DNA of 64,000 nt from Adiantum capillus-veneris (taxonomy: Eukaryota > Streptophyta > Polypodiopsida > Polypodiales > Pteridaceae), in NCBI GenBank assembly GCA_014529385.2, contig CM043944.1, positions 70,941,895 through 71,005,894 of the forward strand, written 5' to 3'. Both the position numbers and the translations under genes were made by a program. Below are positions 30,540 to 41,724 of the stretch, piece after piece (position 1 is the stretch's first letter; the number at the start of each line of letters is the position of its first letter). The notes under the pieces are model-generated. The model was not told where the DNA came from. It made no database searches and was given only the letters and a program-made list of their open reading frames with translations.

Positions 30540-33500
30540 AAGTCAAAGAAGCGCTCGCTACTGCTGTTGCACCCATCGCCCTCCTCCCCCACTTACGCTG
30601 CCTCTCCCATCCTCCCTCCCCTCCCCCCCCTTTCTATTGGCAGTCCGTTCAGGCTATTCGGTCTTCGACTCGCCACCTTCGCCATTGACACGTGCTCCTC
30701 TTCCACTTCAGCACACACTAATGAAGGCTCCTACTCTGCCCACGAGGGACTCAGACGAAGCCTCCTCGCCCAATCCTGTAGAGCCCACCATCCGACTTGC
30801 TCTATCGCCGACGGAGCAGGCCAGCCTTGCAACAGAGGTGGATCGCCTTCAGGCCACCTCTGTCATCTGCAAGATTATCGCAACACCAGGCCCAATAGAG
30901 GCAAGGTGTGCGTCTCCTATAGTCCCGCCTTCTCGGGGAGGTGGGAAAGATCCTTGACGTTCAACTCCTTGGGCATGGTTACTACTAGATCGAGTTTGAG
31001 ACTCCCGAGATGGCTTCCAAGGTCATGTCAATGAGCCCGCTAGCCATTTGAGCAGCCAGGGCTCATTTTCGATTGTGGCGCCATGGTTTCAACCCAATTT
31101 CTGATGTCCTTGTCGAGGAAGCAGTTTTGCCCATTTCGATCTACTTCCCCAGCCTGAGGAGAGAGTAACTCCCGCTTTTATCCAGGATTGGTTTCAAGAT
31201 TGGGACACTCTTGGAGACCCCTCAGACGGCAGCTTCAATCGCTACCAAGGCAGCAGGTATACCTACAGTACACGTTTTGGTTCAGGACATTGTCTCCCGA
31301 AGGTAGTCCTTCTGCCTAGGGTGAGTGATGAATGCATCCACTTGAGCGTGGAGTATTCGGGACTCCCGAACCAATGCTTCATGTGCAGACAGATGGGCAA
31401 TCTTGCGAAGGCCTATGCTCGCAGGAGGACTCAGCCCGCGCACAGACTCAACCTCCAAAGGCTGGTCAGGCACAGCACACAAAGACCAAGGGTGCATAGG
31501 GCACTTCTCCAGAGATGGTGGGCCAGTCAGCTAATGGCTGGCAGTAGGTACATGGTCGCTGCCATCAGGGACAAGCACGCTGTATAGGACTCCCTGGTTT
31601 TCAAGTGAGCTCATAACCATCCCTCCAATGACACTAGTTCAAAACTTGGGCTGTCGAGTTGGTTTGGATCTATCACTAGAGCAGCAGATTACTCCTCTCC
31701 TATCCATGAGGAGGAAACTACTCCATTGGAGTTTGGCACGGCTCTCTCTTTCTAGCAGGGCTATAGTGGCCAACCAGGTGTTGCTAGCTACTATGTGGTA
31801 CATCACATCTTGCTAGATTTTCTCAAGTTCTTACAACAGCCAGTTGGAGAGGTTGATCAGGAACTTTCTGTGGTCAGGACCAGACACACAGTCTACTCAA
31901 GCCAAAGTTTCCGGGTAGGTCATTACTTTACCTTTCTCTCAAGGAGGGTTGGGGATCATCGACCCAGCACGGTAAAGTAGAGCCCTCCTTGGGAAGCTCA
32001 TTGTCAAAGATCTCCTTCTAGGGGAGGAGCCCTGGAAGGAGTTGCTCCATCAGATTCGTGCCCAGGTCCCACAGGCGGGCAGCCCATGGAGCCCTTCCAC
32101 TCGTTAGATCTTCACAGAGTTGCACAGAGTGGGCCTTATCAAGAGATAGGAGGACTGTTTTTCTTTGAGCATGCTTCAGTCTTGGGAGCAGCCGTGGAGT
32201 GGCCTTGAGCAGCACCAGCCCACATGCATTGAGGAGCACTTGAGACAGCCACTTACATGGAACCCTTTGGTCAACACACAACAAGGTCACATGGTAGTGG
32301 ATTGGTAGCTGACCTCATGCCTCTTGGAGGATCCCATGGCAGAGAGTCCAGCCCGCACTTTGGGGACTAGTTGCAATTTATAGCAATTCCAGAGGAGATT
32401 CAGAGCCTTCAGCTGCGAGACATGAGGGGGGTGCATAACATCTGTCAAGATATTCTAGAGGCTATACCGGTAGAGTGGCACACCCCTCTTGAGTCGACAA
32501 CTCCCTGCTGGATAAGGGCTTTCACTCACCTGGAAGTCCTCATTAGAGTTAGGGCTTGCTCAGACACAAGTCTCTACATGTTCTTTAAGGTTCAGAGAGA
32601 GGGCTGCCTCCACAGAGTCACTACGGAGGCACTACAGGTGGCCAAGTGTTGCTTTGAGCAATATGAGTAGTGGGCATCAATGGGAGGACTTGTGTGATAG
32701 ACCCTGACCTGTCAGCTCTTGAGTCACGACACTAGTGGTTATGGGCTTGGAAAAGCCGCCCTCTAGTGCGAGTGCAATGGGACGTCACCCAAGGTCCCCC
32801 TTTTTTTCAGTACACAGCCCGGCTAGGATGCCACATACTGACAGCGCAGAGAGAGGCTCGTCTTGCTGCAGCAGATCGTTGGTAGGAGGAGGGTCTCACA
32901 ACTAAGTTCTTGGCAGATTTATGGGGAAACCTGTGGGATCAGCAGACAGCCAAGGAGAGTCACCATGTTCCAGTGGCTAGTTGCCCACCGAGCTACTGTA
33001 GTTGGGAATTGGTTGGTGCATTGTGGCTCCTGTGACCATCCACTTGAGACCTAGTGCCAATGTCTGTGGGACTGCCCCATGGCACAGTAGGTTTGGCTTC
33101 GGATCCTTCGGCTGATGCCTACACTTCTACAGTCAGCCAATACACCTGGGGTGTTGCAACTTGGTCCAGCACTTCGTTTTGAGATGGCTTCAGTCAATGA
33201 ATGATTGTGATACAAGAGCGCCATCCTACAGCCTGCCACATAGCTTGCACCCTAGGAGTGGAGCAGGATAGAGAGTTGATGGGAGCTCACCTGTAGCCTG
33301 ACATTGTGGTTCATCTGGAGAATCCGATGCTTCCGCATCCTCGAGGCTTAACTCGTCCCACCTGCAGAGACTGTACGTGACTTCTCGCAAGAGCTGATCC
33401 ATACACTCAGGGGACAATTTGACAGACTTCAGGGCAGCTCCGACTACATGCGGGAGCGCCGCAAGGCCTTCCTGCAACTTTGGGAACCAGGGCCCTTCTT

Positions 33501-33705
33501 CACCATGGTTCATGGAGCACCTAGATGGCAGTGCCGCCCACCCGTGTGGTTATTTTCTCCTCCCATATCGTGATTTATCCATCTTTGTACATATCTTACC
33601 TTTTCATTGAGAGTCTCCCCACATTTTGATGAAGCCCTCTCTAGTATGGGCAGGTTGTAGCCCATTGGGCAGTGTTCTTCACTAATGGAAGGATCCAACA
33701 AAAAA
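30540..33705 (+). mobile_element. LINE I2, internally deleted
   Basis: The start (GCGCTCGCTACTGCTG..CCACTTACGCTGCC) parallels the 5' end of I3. ORF1 remnants run to about 31590. At about 31640 the sequence jumps to the region corresponding to I3 position 44025 (ACTTGGGCTGTC), so the endonuclease and RT core are deleted. The 3' end is ACTAATGGAAGGATCCAAC followed by A11. No clear TSD was identified. Confidence 0.85.
30721..31590 (+). pseudogene. LINE I2 ORF1 remnant
   Basis: In several frames: EPTIRLALSPTEQASLATEV (compare I3 EPTIRLALSPTEQASLAAEV), then VEYSGLPNQCFMCRQMGNLA with the last knuckle Cys changed to Tyr (KAYARR against KACPRR in I3). Frameshifts near 30950 and 31150. Confidence 0.8.
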
Positions 33706-34009
33706 AAAAAGAGTAACCATAGACCTTCATCGACAGGATTGGACCTTTGCAGGCCTCTTGGCACTCCTTATGACTATTGAGTCTATGATAGGAGTTGTTT
33801 CTTAACACATTGGAGTAGTACATAAACAAAATGCATCAGTTCCCTAAATTGCTCATGACGGCATCTACTTGGAGATTTCTTAGTGATCAGAGTTCCCAAA
33901 CTGTTGCTACCCTTGTGGAGAATTGTCCTCTTGTGGGCATCACATCAGACATCTTCATTTGAGACCTCGCATCCTCGGCTTCTGGCGGTTTGTTCAACAT
34001 CAGATGCTG
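33706..34009. other. Unassigned stretch
   Basis: Between LINE I2 and the LTR of element H. No coding motif. Confidence 0.4.
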
Positions 34010-34948
34010 AGAGGGGGTGTATCACCGGGCCTGTACACAATAGAGGGCGGTACTATTTCAGTTACCTGTTAACTTTACACAGAGCACTAGGAAGAAAAGA
34101 GAACACAGATGCGTCCAACGACTAGAATGTCACTGCGCACACAAAGACCGACGCCCTGTAGACCCCACAGATTGCCGCCCCTTTCGGTATTTCTTTATTC
34201 AATTAAGAACGGATGATCCGGACACGTAGATCAAAGTCTCACAAAGCTGTCCAAACCTGGCGAAGGCTGAACTTGCAGGTTTTTGACCCAATTTCCGCAA
34301 CATAACGACGCCCAAACCCCTGTAGCTCAAAAGAACATGTCTAGGACGGATTCCCTCGCAATTTAGAAGCTTCTGGTGAGCTGTAACAGAATTTCAGCGT
34401 GCTATAATTCCCTGTTTTTCCCAAAGCCATGCCTAAGCATGCCAAGGCCTTCCCGAGGCTCCCCTGGTGTTCTCTTGAGATTAGGTGTGAAACCCTAAAC
34501 CTGCAGAAAAACACAGCAGGCTGATGGTTTTTAGCGGAGCAAACACATCTACGTGTGTCCCAAGGGCTCCCGCACGCAATGGGACATTCCCTTTATGATT
34601 TGGACGAGTTTTCACGCGAGAAAACTCTCCATGTTCGCAATCTTTCGCGATGGAATTGTGCGTACCTGTGGGGAAGTAGCAATTAGCTAATCCGGTTCCT
34701 ATTCAGAAGGCTCTTGCCTTGGCAAACACGCATAAAACCCCAGAACTATACATAGTCAACTGAGAAGCCCAACTAGTGGGCCATTATGTGCAAAGGGGAG
34801 AGAGATGCACGAGAGCAAATTATCGCGCTACATGAGACAAAGGAGAAGGCAAGCTTTTCCTTTGAAGCTGCAAATACCTGCACCACTACTCACACACACA
34901 CTGTAGGTCACAATGACAAAAATCAGCCTCCACTCTCAGTTTTGGGCA
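34010..34948 (-). repeat. 3' LTR of element H (left edge approximate)
   Basis: The right end TTTTGGGCA at 34948 abuts a minus-strand polypurine tract CCCAAGAGGGGG (34949-34960). The reverse motif CCCCTTTCGGTATTTCTT lies at 34178-34195. The left border was not resolved and 34010 is an estimate. Confidence 0.55.
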
Positions 34949-35065
34949 CCCCCTCTTGGGATGAGAGCATAGAGTGTGTGTATTGACCTGCAGGTTTCTC
35001 TACCAGTGCCATGTGTCCAGTTTGCCCCTTTAGTTTAAATTCCTAGTTCCCACCAACTTATAGAG

Positions 35066-36329
35066 TTATAGGTGACTTGCCGAGTGGCCCAAATTCCATT
35101 TGGCGCACACAGACAAGGATGGATAGTTCTTGAACTTCACCAGATCGTCTTGCAACCTTTCCTCTAACCTTCCTTTCCTTATGTGCCAATATCTATTCAA
35201 GAACAAGAATCTCATCCAATTCTTCCACTTCGGGTTGTTCCTCATCAAGCGTATCCTCTGGCACATCACCAATAAAGGGCCTTGGAAGGCTTACATGAAA
35301 AGCATTATGTAATTTCCAACCTTCTGGTAGCTTCAACCTGTAAGCTACATCGCTGACCTTTCTGAAACCTAATAAGGACCATAATATCGCATGCCGAGCT
35401 AAGGAAACAAGCATTCCTTGCCTTTCCTTTAACTTAACCTCGCCTTTTCAAAGCGCAAAAGTACCCAATCACCAAGTCAAAACACAAGTTCACGACGGTA
35501 ACAGTCGACAGCTTTCTTTTGCTTAGCCTAAGTCTTCTCGAGAGCAATCTTTATCTTCCTGTATATTTCATCCATACCTTGCACATATTTATCTGCCTCA
35601 AATATCTTGTCCTTAGTTTGCAAAATGGGTGGGACTTTCTTCCCTCCTTCCACTATCCCGAATGGTGCCTTACCTGATGTATGCACAGTGTTATTGTTAG
35701 CATATTCCACCAATGGAAGATGGTGTTCCCAAGTTGCCTTGTGCTCTAACACATAACATTTGAGCAAATCTAGGACAGTAGAATTTGCCTCTTCTGACTG
35801 TCCATCAGTTTGTGGATGAAACGAAGATGAGAACTTTAGCGTAGTGCACATGTTCTCAAACAATGCCTTCCAAAAAAGACTCTTCATACATGGATCCCTG
35901 TCACTGACAATTGACTGAGCCATCCCCTGATACTTAAAGATATTGCTCATGAATATCTTGACCATGTGTTCTTGCTTTATCTTCTTCCTAACAGGAATGA
36001 AATGGGTCTGCTTACTAAACCTACAAATGATAGTCCAAATCTCATCATTGCCTGTTTGCGTTCTTGGAAGATCAAAGATAAAGTCCATCGCTATGCTTTC
36101 CCATGGCCTATCAGGGATCGGCAATGGCTGTAATATTCCCGCTCGCTTTTGCCTGTCAAATCTGACTTTTTGGCATACTAAGCATGATCTTACAAATATG
36201 TCAACATCTTGACGCAAAGCTCGCCAATAGAAGAATGCCTCAACCCCTTTCACTGTCGCATCAATTCCACGATGCCCAGCATATGGTGGAGCATGACTTT
36301 CCATCAAAACCTTTGGCCATAACTGTTTA
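35066..36329 (-). pseudogene. Element H integrase
   Basis: The minus-strand ORF 35528-36340 encodes a Ty3/gypsy integrase. Zinc domain HAPPYAGHRGIDATVKGVEA then CLVCQKVRFDRQKRAG; catalytic triad D (AMDFIFDLPRT), D (QSIVSDRDPC) and E (HPQTDGQSEEANS). C-terminal segments RKVSDVAYRLKLPEGWKLHN and AFHVSLPRPFIGDVPE (35193-35414) and a chromodomain-like DLVKFKNYPSL (about 35150) follow after frameshifts. The upstream part of Pol is displaced to the right by element G. Confidence 0.88.
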
Positions 36330-36334
36330 GTAAC
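36330..36334. repeat. TSD of element G (GTAAC), left copy
   Basis: GTAAC directly before the LTR start TGTCAC; repeated at 38954-38958. Confidence 0.92.
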
Positions 36335-36983
36335 TGTCACAATGTGATGACGTGGCGGACAGCAGTAACCCTAATTTCTGCCAGAAATCCTAAAATTCTT
36401 GCAAACCCTAATTTCTGCCAAAAACCCTAATCTCCGGATATCACGGAGGTTGAATTTTATTTTTTATTTTTTTTTGGAAAATGATGAGCAATGATGATGT
36501 GGCGGACGACAGTAACCCTAATTTCTGCCAGAAACCCTAAAATTCCTGCAAACCCTAATTTTTGCAAGAAACCCTAATTTTCGGAAATCGCGGAGGCTAA
36601 AAAATTTTATTTTATTTTTCTTTTTTTTTTGGGGAAAATGATGAGCGACGCGAATTTTGCTTTTTTTATATAAAAAAGGAGAAAAGACTCTCTAAGAGAG
36701 AGAGAGAGAACTGATGCTTTTTATTTTAAAAGCTTTTGGGGCTCTGCTTTTGGGCATCCCTTGTAACCTTTAAATTAGTGGTGAGCGCCTCACTTCTCAG
36801 AGCATCTGGACGCAGAGTCTGAGAGTGAAACCCTAACCGCTCTCTTGTACTTTGATGATTGATTAATACAAAAAGAAATACCGAAAGGGGCACCAGTCTT
36901 TTGGGCCAATATCTCTAGGCACGGAACTCCGCCGGGCCAGTGTACATCTATTGTGATTTGTGACTTGTTTTAAAGTGGTTATT
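36335..36983 (+). repeat. 5' LTR of element G, with internal duplication
   Basis: Starts TGTCACAATGTGATG. A segment of about 145 bp (GATGACGTGGCGGAC..AACCCTAATTTCTGCC..ATCACGGAGG) is duplicated as GATGATGTGGCGGAC.. at about 36497, while the 3' LTR has it once. Contains AAGAAATACCGAAAGGGG at 36873-36890. Its last part is missing. Confidence 0.88.
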
Positions 36984-37800
36984 TGGCACACAGTTGCAGT
37001 TCTCGTCATCGTTCCACCTGCAGACTGACGGGCAATTTGAGATTGCCAATTCAGTGATTTTAGATTTATTGAAGTCTTGTATCTTGGATCAGAAGACTCA
37101 ATGGAAAAAGACCTTACCTTTGGTGGAATTTGCCTACAATAACACGATACACTCTTCGACGGGGAAGACGCCATGTCAGATTGTTGAAAGTGTTGCAAAG
37201 GTTCCATCCTTCCCGAGCACGAAGATTAGATATTTGAAGCGGATGAATATTCGCGAGATTTGGATACGGCTTTTGCCAAGGTTCGCAAGACTTTGCAGGA
37301 GTCTCAAGAACGAAAGAAAAAGGCAACGGATCGCCATCGTCGCGACTTGGAATTGGAGGAGGATGATTGGGTGCTCTTACGTTTTGAGAAGGCACGCCTA
37401 CGAAAGAAAAAGGGAAAGGAGAGGCTTTTTCCAAAGCTTAGTATGCGATACTACGGACCTTTCCAGATCACTGACAAGATAAATGATGTCTCCTTCCGAT
37501 TGAAACTGCCAGATACTTGGAGGATTCACAATGCATTGCATGTGAGTCTCTTGAAACCTGTTAAGGGTGATGTGTCTGATGATGGGGAGCCTGATGAGCA
37601 ACCCCAAGTGGAATAAAACGAGGAGATCCTTGTTCCTGAACAGATTTTGGCACATAACGATACGAAGAAAGGTAAAGTCCGAAGGCGGTTCTTGGTTTAG
37701 TTCAAGAACTTTCCTGCATTTGATGCGAAGTGGATGGAGGAGGAGGACCTAGCAGATACTCCTCGGATTGTGAAACTTTACCTCGATGTTTTGGTTTAGC
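36984..37800 (+). pseudogene. Element G integrase C-terminal part
   Basis: Reads SSSFHLQTDGQFEIANSVIL (the catalytic Glu region), LPLVEFAYNNTIHSSTGKTP, then, after a frameshift near 37250, [40 protein letters not shown] and [20 protein letters not shown]. After two stops comes a chromodomain-like FKNFPAFDAKWMEEEDL near 37740. This is the same module as H integrase, in a different copy. Confidence 0.87.
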
Positions 37801-38404
37801 ATAGTCTACTCCAAACGGAACCCAGAATTCAGCTTGGCCGAAGATTTGGTGCAGTGGGATGCACAAGAGGGGAGTCACTCCACTCCTTTGTCAACAGATG
37901 CCTTGATTTTGATACTAAAGTCACTGATGTCTCTTTGAGCTTTAGGGATACTGAGAGCTGACAGTATTCTGCTGGATGACTTTATGAAATGGAATTCCTG
38001 ACAATGATACTGATTTATTCTTGACTTCTTTTGAGTGTAGCAACTGATAACCGAAATGACTGTAGCATTTTGGTCTGATTGATGTCGAATAGACATGGTT
38101 GCAATAGGGGTTAGTCAATCGGACATCGATGAGGTCCCAATTGGAACGAGATGTGATTCCTAGCTACATTGCCGATAAATCATGGTCTAAGATCCAAATG
38201 AATGTTGAATGTCATGTGATGTCCTCTGATGTCTGGTGATGTCCTGTGATGTCGTGTGATGTGACTGTCGATTTTGTACATGTGCTAGATGTGTGTTCCT
38301 AGTACGTAGGTACTAACAATCAGTGTCTGCTAAGACGGTTTATGGCTTTTGTCGGTTTTGCAGGCGTAATTGCGGTCGATTACAATGCTTTCAAGAGGGG
38401 GGTA
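37801..38404 (+). other. 3' non-coding interior of element G
   Basis: No ORF. A short tandem array of TGATGTC(CTG/GTG) units lies at 38210-38270. The polypurine tract TTTCAAGAGGGGGGTA ends at 38404. Confidence 0.7.
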
Positions 38405-38953
38405 TGTCACAAAGTGATGATGTGGCGGACAACAGTAACCCTAATTTCTGCCAAAAACCCTAAAATTCCTGCAAACCCTAATTTCTACAAGAAACCCTAA
38501 TTTTTGAAAATCGCGGAGGCTGAAATTTTTTTTTCTTTTTTTCTTTTTTTTTTTGGGAAAATGATGAGCGACGCGAATTTTGCTTTTTTTATATAAAAAA
38601 GGAGAAAAGACTCTCTAAGAGAGAGAGAGAACTGATGCTTTTTATTTTAAAAGCTTTTGGGGCTCTGCTTTTGGGCATCCCTTGTAACCTTTAAATTAGT
38701 GGTGAGGGTCTCACTTCTCAGAGCATCTGGACGTAGAGTCTGAGAGTAAAACCCTAACCGCTCTCTTGTACTTTGATGATTGATTAATACAAAAAGAAAT
38801 ACCGAAAGGGGCGCCAATCTTTGGGGCCAATATCTCTAGGCACGGAACTCCGCCGGGCCAGTGTACATCTATTGTGATCTGTGACTCGTTTTGAAGTGGT
38901 TATTTGGTGCTATCGCGGTTGATTCTTGACTTGGAGTGTCCAAGTCTGTTACA
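38405..38953 (+). repeat. 3' LTR of element G (549 bp)
   Basis: Starts TGTCACAAAGTGATG, ends GTCTGTTACA; GTAAC follows. Contains AAGAAATACCGAAAGGGG at 38794-38811 and an (AG)n run near 38620. Confidence 0.92.
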
Positions 38954-38958
38954 GTAAC

Positions 38959-39495
38959 GCATAACTTTCCATGCATCGTGAGAAAGTCATTTAGTGCTCA
39001 TGACGTTGCCCATCAACAAGCTGATCATAGATCCTTGCAAAATCTAAATCTTCAACATATTCTGTCTTCATTTCGTCTAGTTCACAATGGTACGGAATTG
39101 ACACTCCCAAAATTTGGGGGCTTTCTTGATAATGCATCAGCCACCACGTCCTTTTTCCCTTGCACATGCACAATCTGAAAATGGAACATTGACGAGAAGA
39201 TGTTTGCCCATCACATATGTTTCTCAGACAACTTTGTTTGTGTAAGAAAGTATTGCAAGGTTTGATGATCTATTTGGATGACAAAATCAGCCCCTAGCAA
39301 ATAGTGTTTCCAACTAGAGAAAGCGTGAATTACTACCAGTAATTCTTTCTCATAAACTTGCAAGTTCCTTTCCATCTTCAAAAGAATTCTACTCTCATAT
39401 GCGACTACTCAGCCATTCTGCATTAGAACTGCACCAAGACTGTGGCCACATGCATCACATTGAACCACAAAAGGTTTCGAGAGATCAGGCAAAAT
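38959..39495 (-). pseudogene. Element H RNase H and linker
   Basis: The minus strand reads PILPDLSKPFVVQCDACGHS then LGAVLMQNG (RNase H start, about 39490-39410). Downstream comes the end of RNase H and the region before integrase: MCMCKGKRTWWLMHYQESPQ (a decayed VADALSR motif), then YVEDLDFARIYDQLV. Split on the right by LINE I3. Confidence 0.82.
39482..39495. repeat. TSD of LINE I3, left copy
   Basis: AGATCAGGCAAAAT, identical to 46186-46199. Confidence 0.95.
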
Positions 39496-39978
39496 AGGAA
39501 AATGAGAGTGCTCGCTGCTGCTGCTCGCACCCCCACCCCCACCCCCTGTCGCCATCCCCCCCCACACTGCTTCGCGCTGCGGCGCTGCCCCCCTCCCTAC
39601 CCTCTCGCGCGCAGCAACCCTGCCCGCCCCCTGCGCGTTTTCCCAGCCCGCTGCCACACCCACTGCCCCCTGCCTTTCGCCAACCACATCCGCTGCCCAC
39701 CCCTTCCCCGCTGCCCGTCGCCAGCCCCCCCTCTTCTTGCTCGTCTCGCCCGCTGTCCCCCGCCCCCCGCCGCAACCCTTTCCGCTCGCCGCCCCCTCTG
39801 CCGCGTCTGCCTTCTTGCTTTTTACCTTTAGCCATCGCCCCCCCCCACTTCATTTTTTATTTTTTTTCGACCTCTCCCGCTTGTCGGGCCTCACCAATAT
39901 CCTTGACGTGCTCGGTCCCGCAGGAGTTTCCCTCTTCATAGACGTTTCTCCGCCTTTTCTTCACAGCAGCAGACACAG
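39496..39978 (+). other. C-rich 5' UTR of LINE I3
   Basis: 39525-39850 is extremely C-rich (CCCCCACCCCC, CCCGCCCCC, CGCCCCCCCCC), matching the I2 5' end at 30590-30640 in character. Putative internal promoter region by position only. Confidence 0.6.
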
Positions 39979-41151
39979 ATGGAGACTCATGCTCCGCCAC
40001 AGAGGAACTCCAATGAAGTCCCCTCGCCCGACTTCGCTGAGCCCACCATTCGACTTGCTCTTTCACCGACAGAGCAAGCGAGCCTAGCCGCAGAGGTAGA
40101 GCGCCTGCAGGCGACTTCTGTCATCTGCAAGATTCTCGGCACCAGACCTAGCAGAGGAGAGCTGCGTGATCTTCTCCAGGCCCGCCTTCTCGCGGAGGTG
40201 GGCAAGATCTTGGACGCACACATCCTTGGACAAGGCTACTATCAGATCGAGTTTGAGACCTCCGAGATGGCATCCAAGGTCATCACCATGAGCCCTTTGA
40301 CCATCCGAGCAGTTCGAACCCACTTTCGACAGTGGAGACATGGTTTTGACCCTGCTTCATATGTTTTGGTAAAGGAGGGAGACATTCCCATCTCCGTCTG
40401 CTTTCCTGGTTTGCAACAGGAGTACCTACCACTTTTATTCAGGATAGGCTCACTGATTGGGACTGTCCTGGAGACACCTCACACGGTAGCCTCGGTAGCT
40501 GCCAAGGCGGCCGGCATTCCCTCAGTTTGCGTTCTGGTTAGGGATACTCACACTCTCCCGAAGGTCATCCTTCTTCCTCGGGTGAGTGGGGGTTGGTTTA
40601 GACAGAGCGTGGAGTATTCGGGCCTCCCGAATCAATGCTTCATTTGTCGACAGATGGACCATCTCGCGAAGGCATGTCCACGGAGGAGGCCCCGACCTAC
40701 ACCACAGGCCCAGCCCCTGCCTGCAAGGGCTGGCCAGCAGCCACAGGCAGAGACACAGAGCACACAGGCAAGCCACCCTCCGAGCATGGGGCTCCAGCGG
40801 AGGAGGGATGGCAACAGGTCCACGGTCGACGACAGCATGGGCCACAGCGACAGCCTGGCACTCAGGGTGGTCCAACGGCGCTTGCCCAGCAGTAGTGGGT
40901 TCCCACGGGGAACCGATTCGGTCCTCTTAAGCAGGACGAGGTCCCTGCTCCAGCCCCCACCTCAGTTTCACCCTCGACAGCCCCCCTTCCCCCCGAGTTC
41001 CCCCCCTCCTCATCAGCCCCCCCCCGCCACCTCTCCTCCTCGCTCCTCTTCTCCCTCTCCCCCCCCTCCCCCCGCTCCTACCCCCCCCCCCCCCCCCTCC
41101 CGCTCCAATTCCTCAGTCGACCCAGGGGGCAGGGCCATCTCCGGCTGCTAG
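39979..41151 (+). CDS. LINE I3 ORF1 (N-terminal part)
   Basis: A 390-codon ORF from ATG 39979. It contains an RNA-binding ORF1 domain like the DUF4283 family (LGQGYYQIEFETSEMASKVI, SPLTIRAVRTHFRQWRHGFD, LLFRIGSLIGTVLE). A zinc knuckle CFICRQMDHLAKAC lies near residue 230, followed by a long Pro-rich tail. The tail runs through C-homopolymers near 41080, where a frame slip is likely. It stops at TAG 41149-41151; the same frame is then open again to 41724. Confidence 0.85.
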   Translation: METHAPPQRNSNEVPSPDFAEPTIRLALSPTEQASLAAEVERLQATSVICKILGTRPSRGELRDLLQARLLAEVGKILDAHILGQGYYQIEFETSEMASKVITMSPLTIRAVRTHFRQWRHGFDPASYVLVKEGDIPISVCFPGLQQEYLPLLFRIGSLIGTVLETPHTVASVAAKAAGIPSVCVLVRDTHTLPKVILLPRVSGGWFRQSVEYSGLPNQCFICRQMDHLAKACPRRRPRPTPQAQPLPARAGQQPQAETQSTQASHPPSMGLQRRRDGNRSTVDDSMGHSDSLALRVVQRRLPSSSGFPRGTDSVLLSRTRSLLQPPPQFHPRQPPFPPSSPPPHQPPPATSPPRSSSPSPPPPPAPTPPPPPSRSNSSVDPGGRAISGC

Positions 41152-41724
41152 GAGATCATTTGGCAACGCCTTTGCCACGAGTCGCTTGGCGAGAGAGCGA
41201 CAACCTTTCTTGCGACCCCCTCTACAGGTACAGACGTCTCCATTCTGTTCCTTGGAGGTAGGGGGATAGAGGCCTTGGACTCAGCGGTTGGCTTTTCTTT
41301 TCCCCTTTGCGGCAAGGACCAGACTGAGTGGACTCTCGACTCAGTGTTGGAGTGGCTACAGACACAGGCCCTAGAGTTCTCTCACCACATGGGAGACCTA
41401 GGAGTTACAGACATGCTTCAAACTCTGTGGCCATTGGCCAAGTTTGCTGTGACCTCTCCAGATGCAGCAAGATATAGACACATTGTGGCTCACTTCTTTG
41501 CTGATACGCAGTGCCCGCCATGCTATGTACACATTCATGAGGACTCCTGGACAGAGGAGGTTGCTTTATGCACGGCTCGGTCTACCTGGGCTTGGGCCAA
41601 ACACTCTTTGCAGTCACGCTTATTTAGAGGACGCTCAGATGCGGATTACTCCCCATCCAAGCCAGCCTCGAAGATAGCACATCTAGCAGCTGCGGCAGCA
41701 TCTGTTCTCTCTCGCTCCCCATGA
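41152..41724 (+). pseudogene. LINE I3 ORF1 C-terminal part, overlapping ORF2 start
   Basis: Open from 41152 to TGA 41722-41724. Contains DSVLEWLQTQALEFSHHMGD, DAARYRHIVAHFFADTQCPP and a C-terminal HLAAAAASVLSRSP. The stop overlaps the ORF2 start as ATGA (ATG 41721-41723). No known domain. The 5' edge is uncertain because of the C-run frame slip. Confidence 0.65.

Larger units (their letters stand above)
36335..38953 (+). mobile_element. Ty3 element G, internally deleted, inserted in H
   Basis: A 2.6-kb element with two LTRs and 5-bp TSD GTAAC. The 5' LTR is joined near 36983 directly to integrase coding sequence, so the LTR end, PBS, gag, protease and RT are deleted. The polypurine tract TTTCAAGAGGGGGGTA precedes the 3' LTR. 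It lies opposite to H and breaks H between RNase H and integrase. Confidence 0.92.

Noticed and set aside
30540-33705. Target-site duplication for LINE I2
   Set aside because: No convincing matching flank was found; left and right borders remain approximate.
39409-39853. Gly/Arg-rich minus-strand ORFs
   Set aside because: Antisense of the C-rich 5' UTR of LINE I3.
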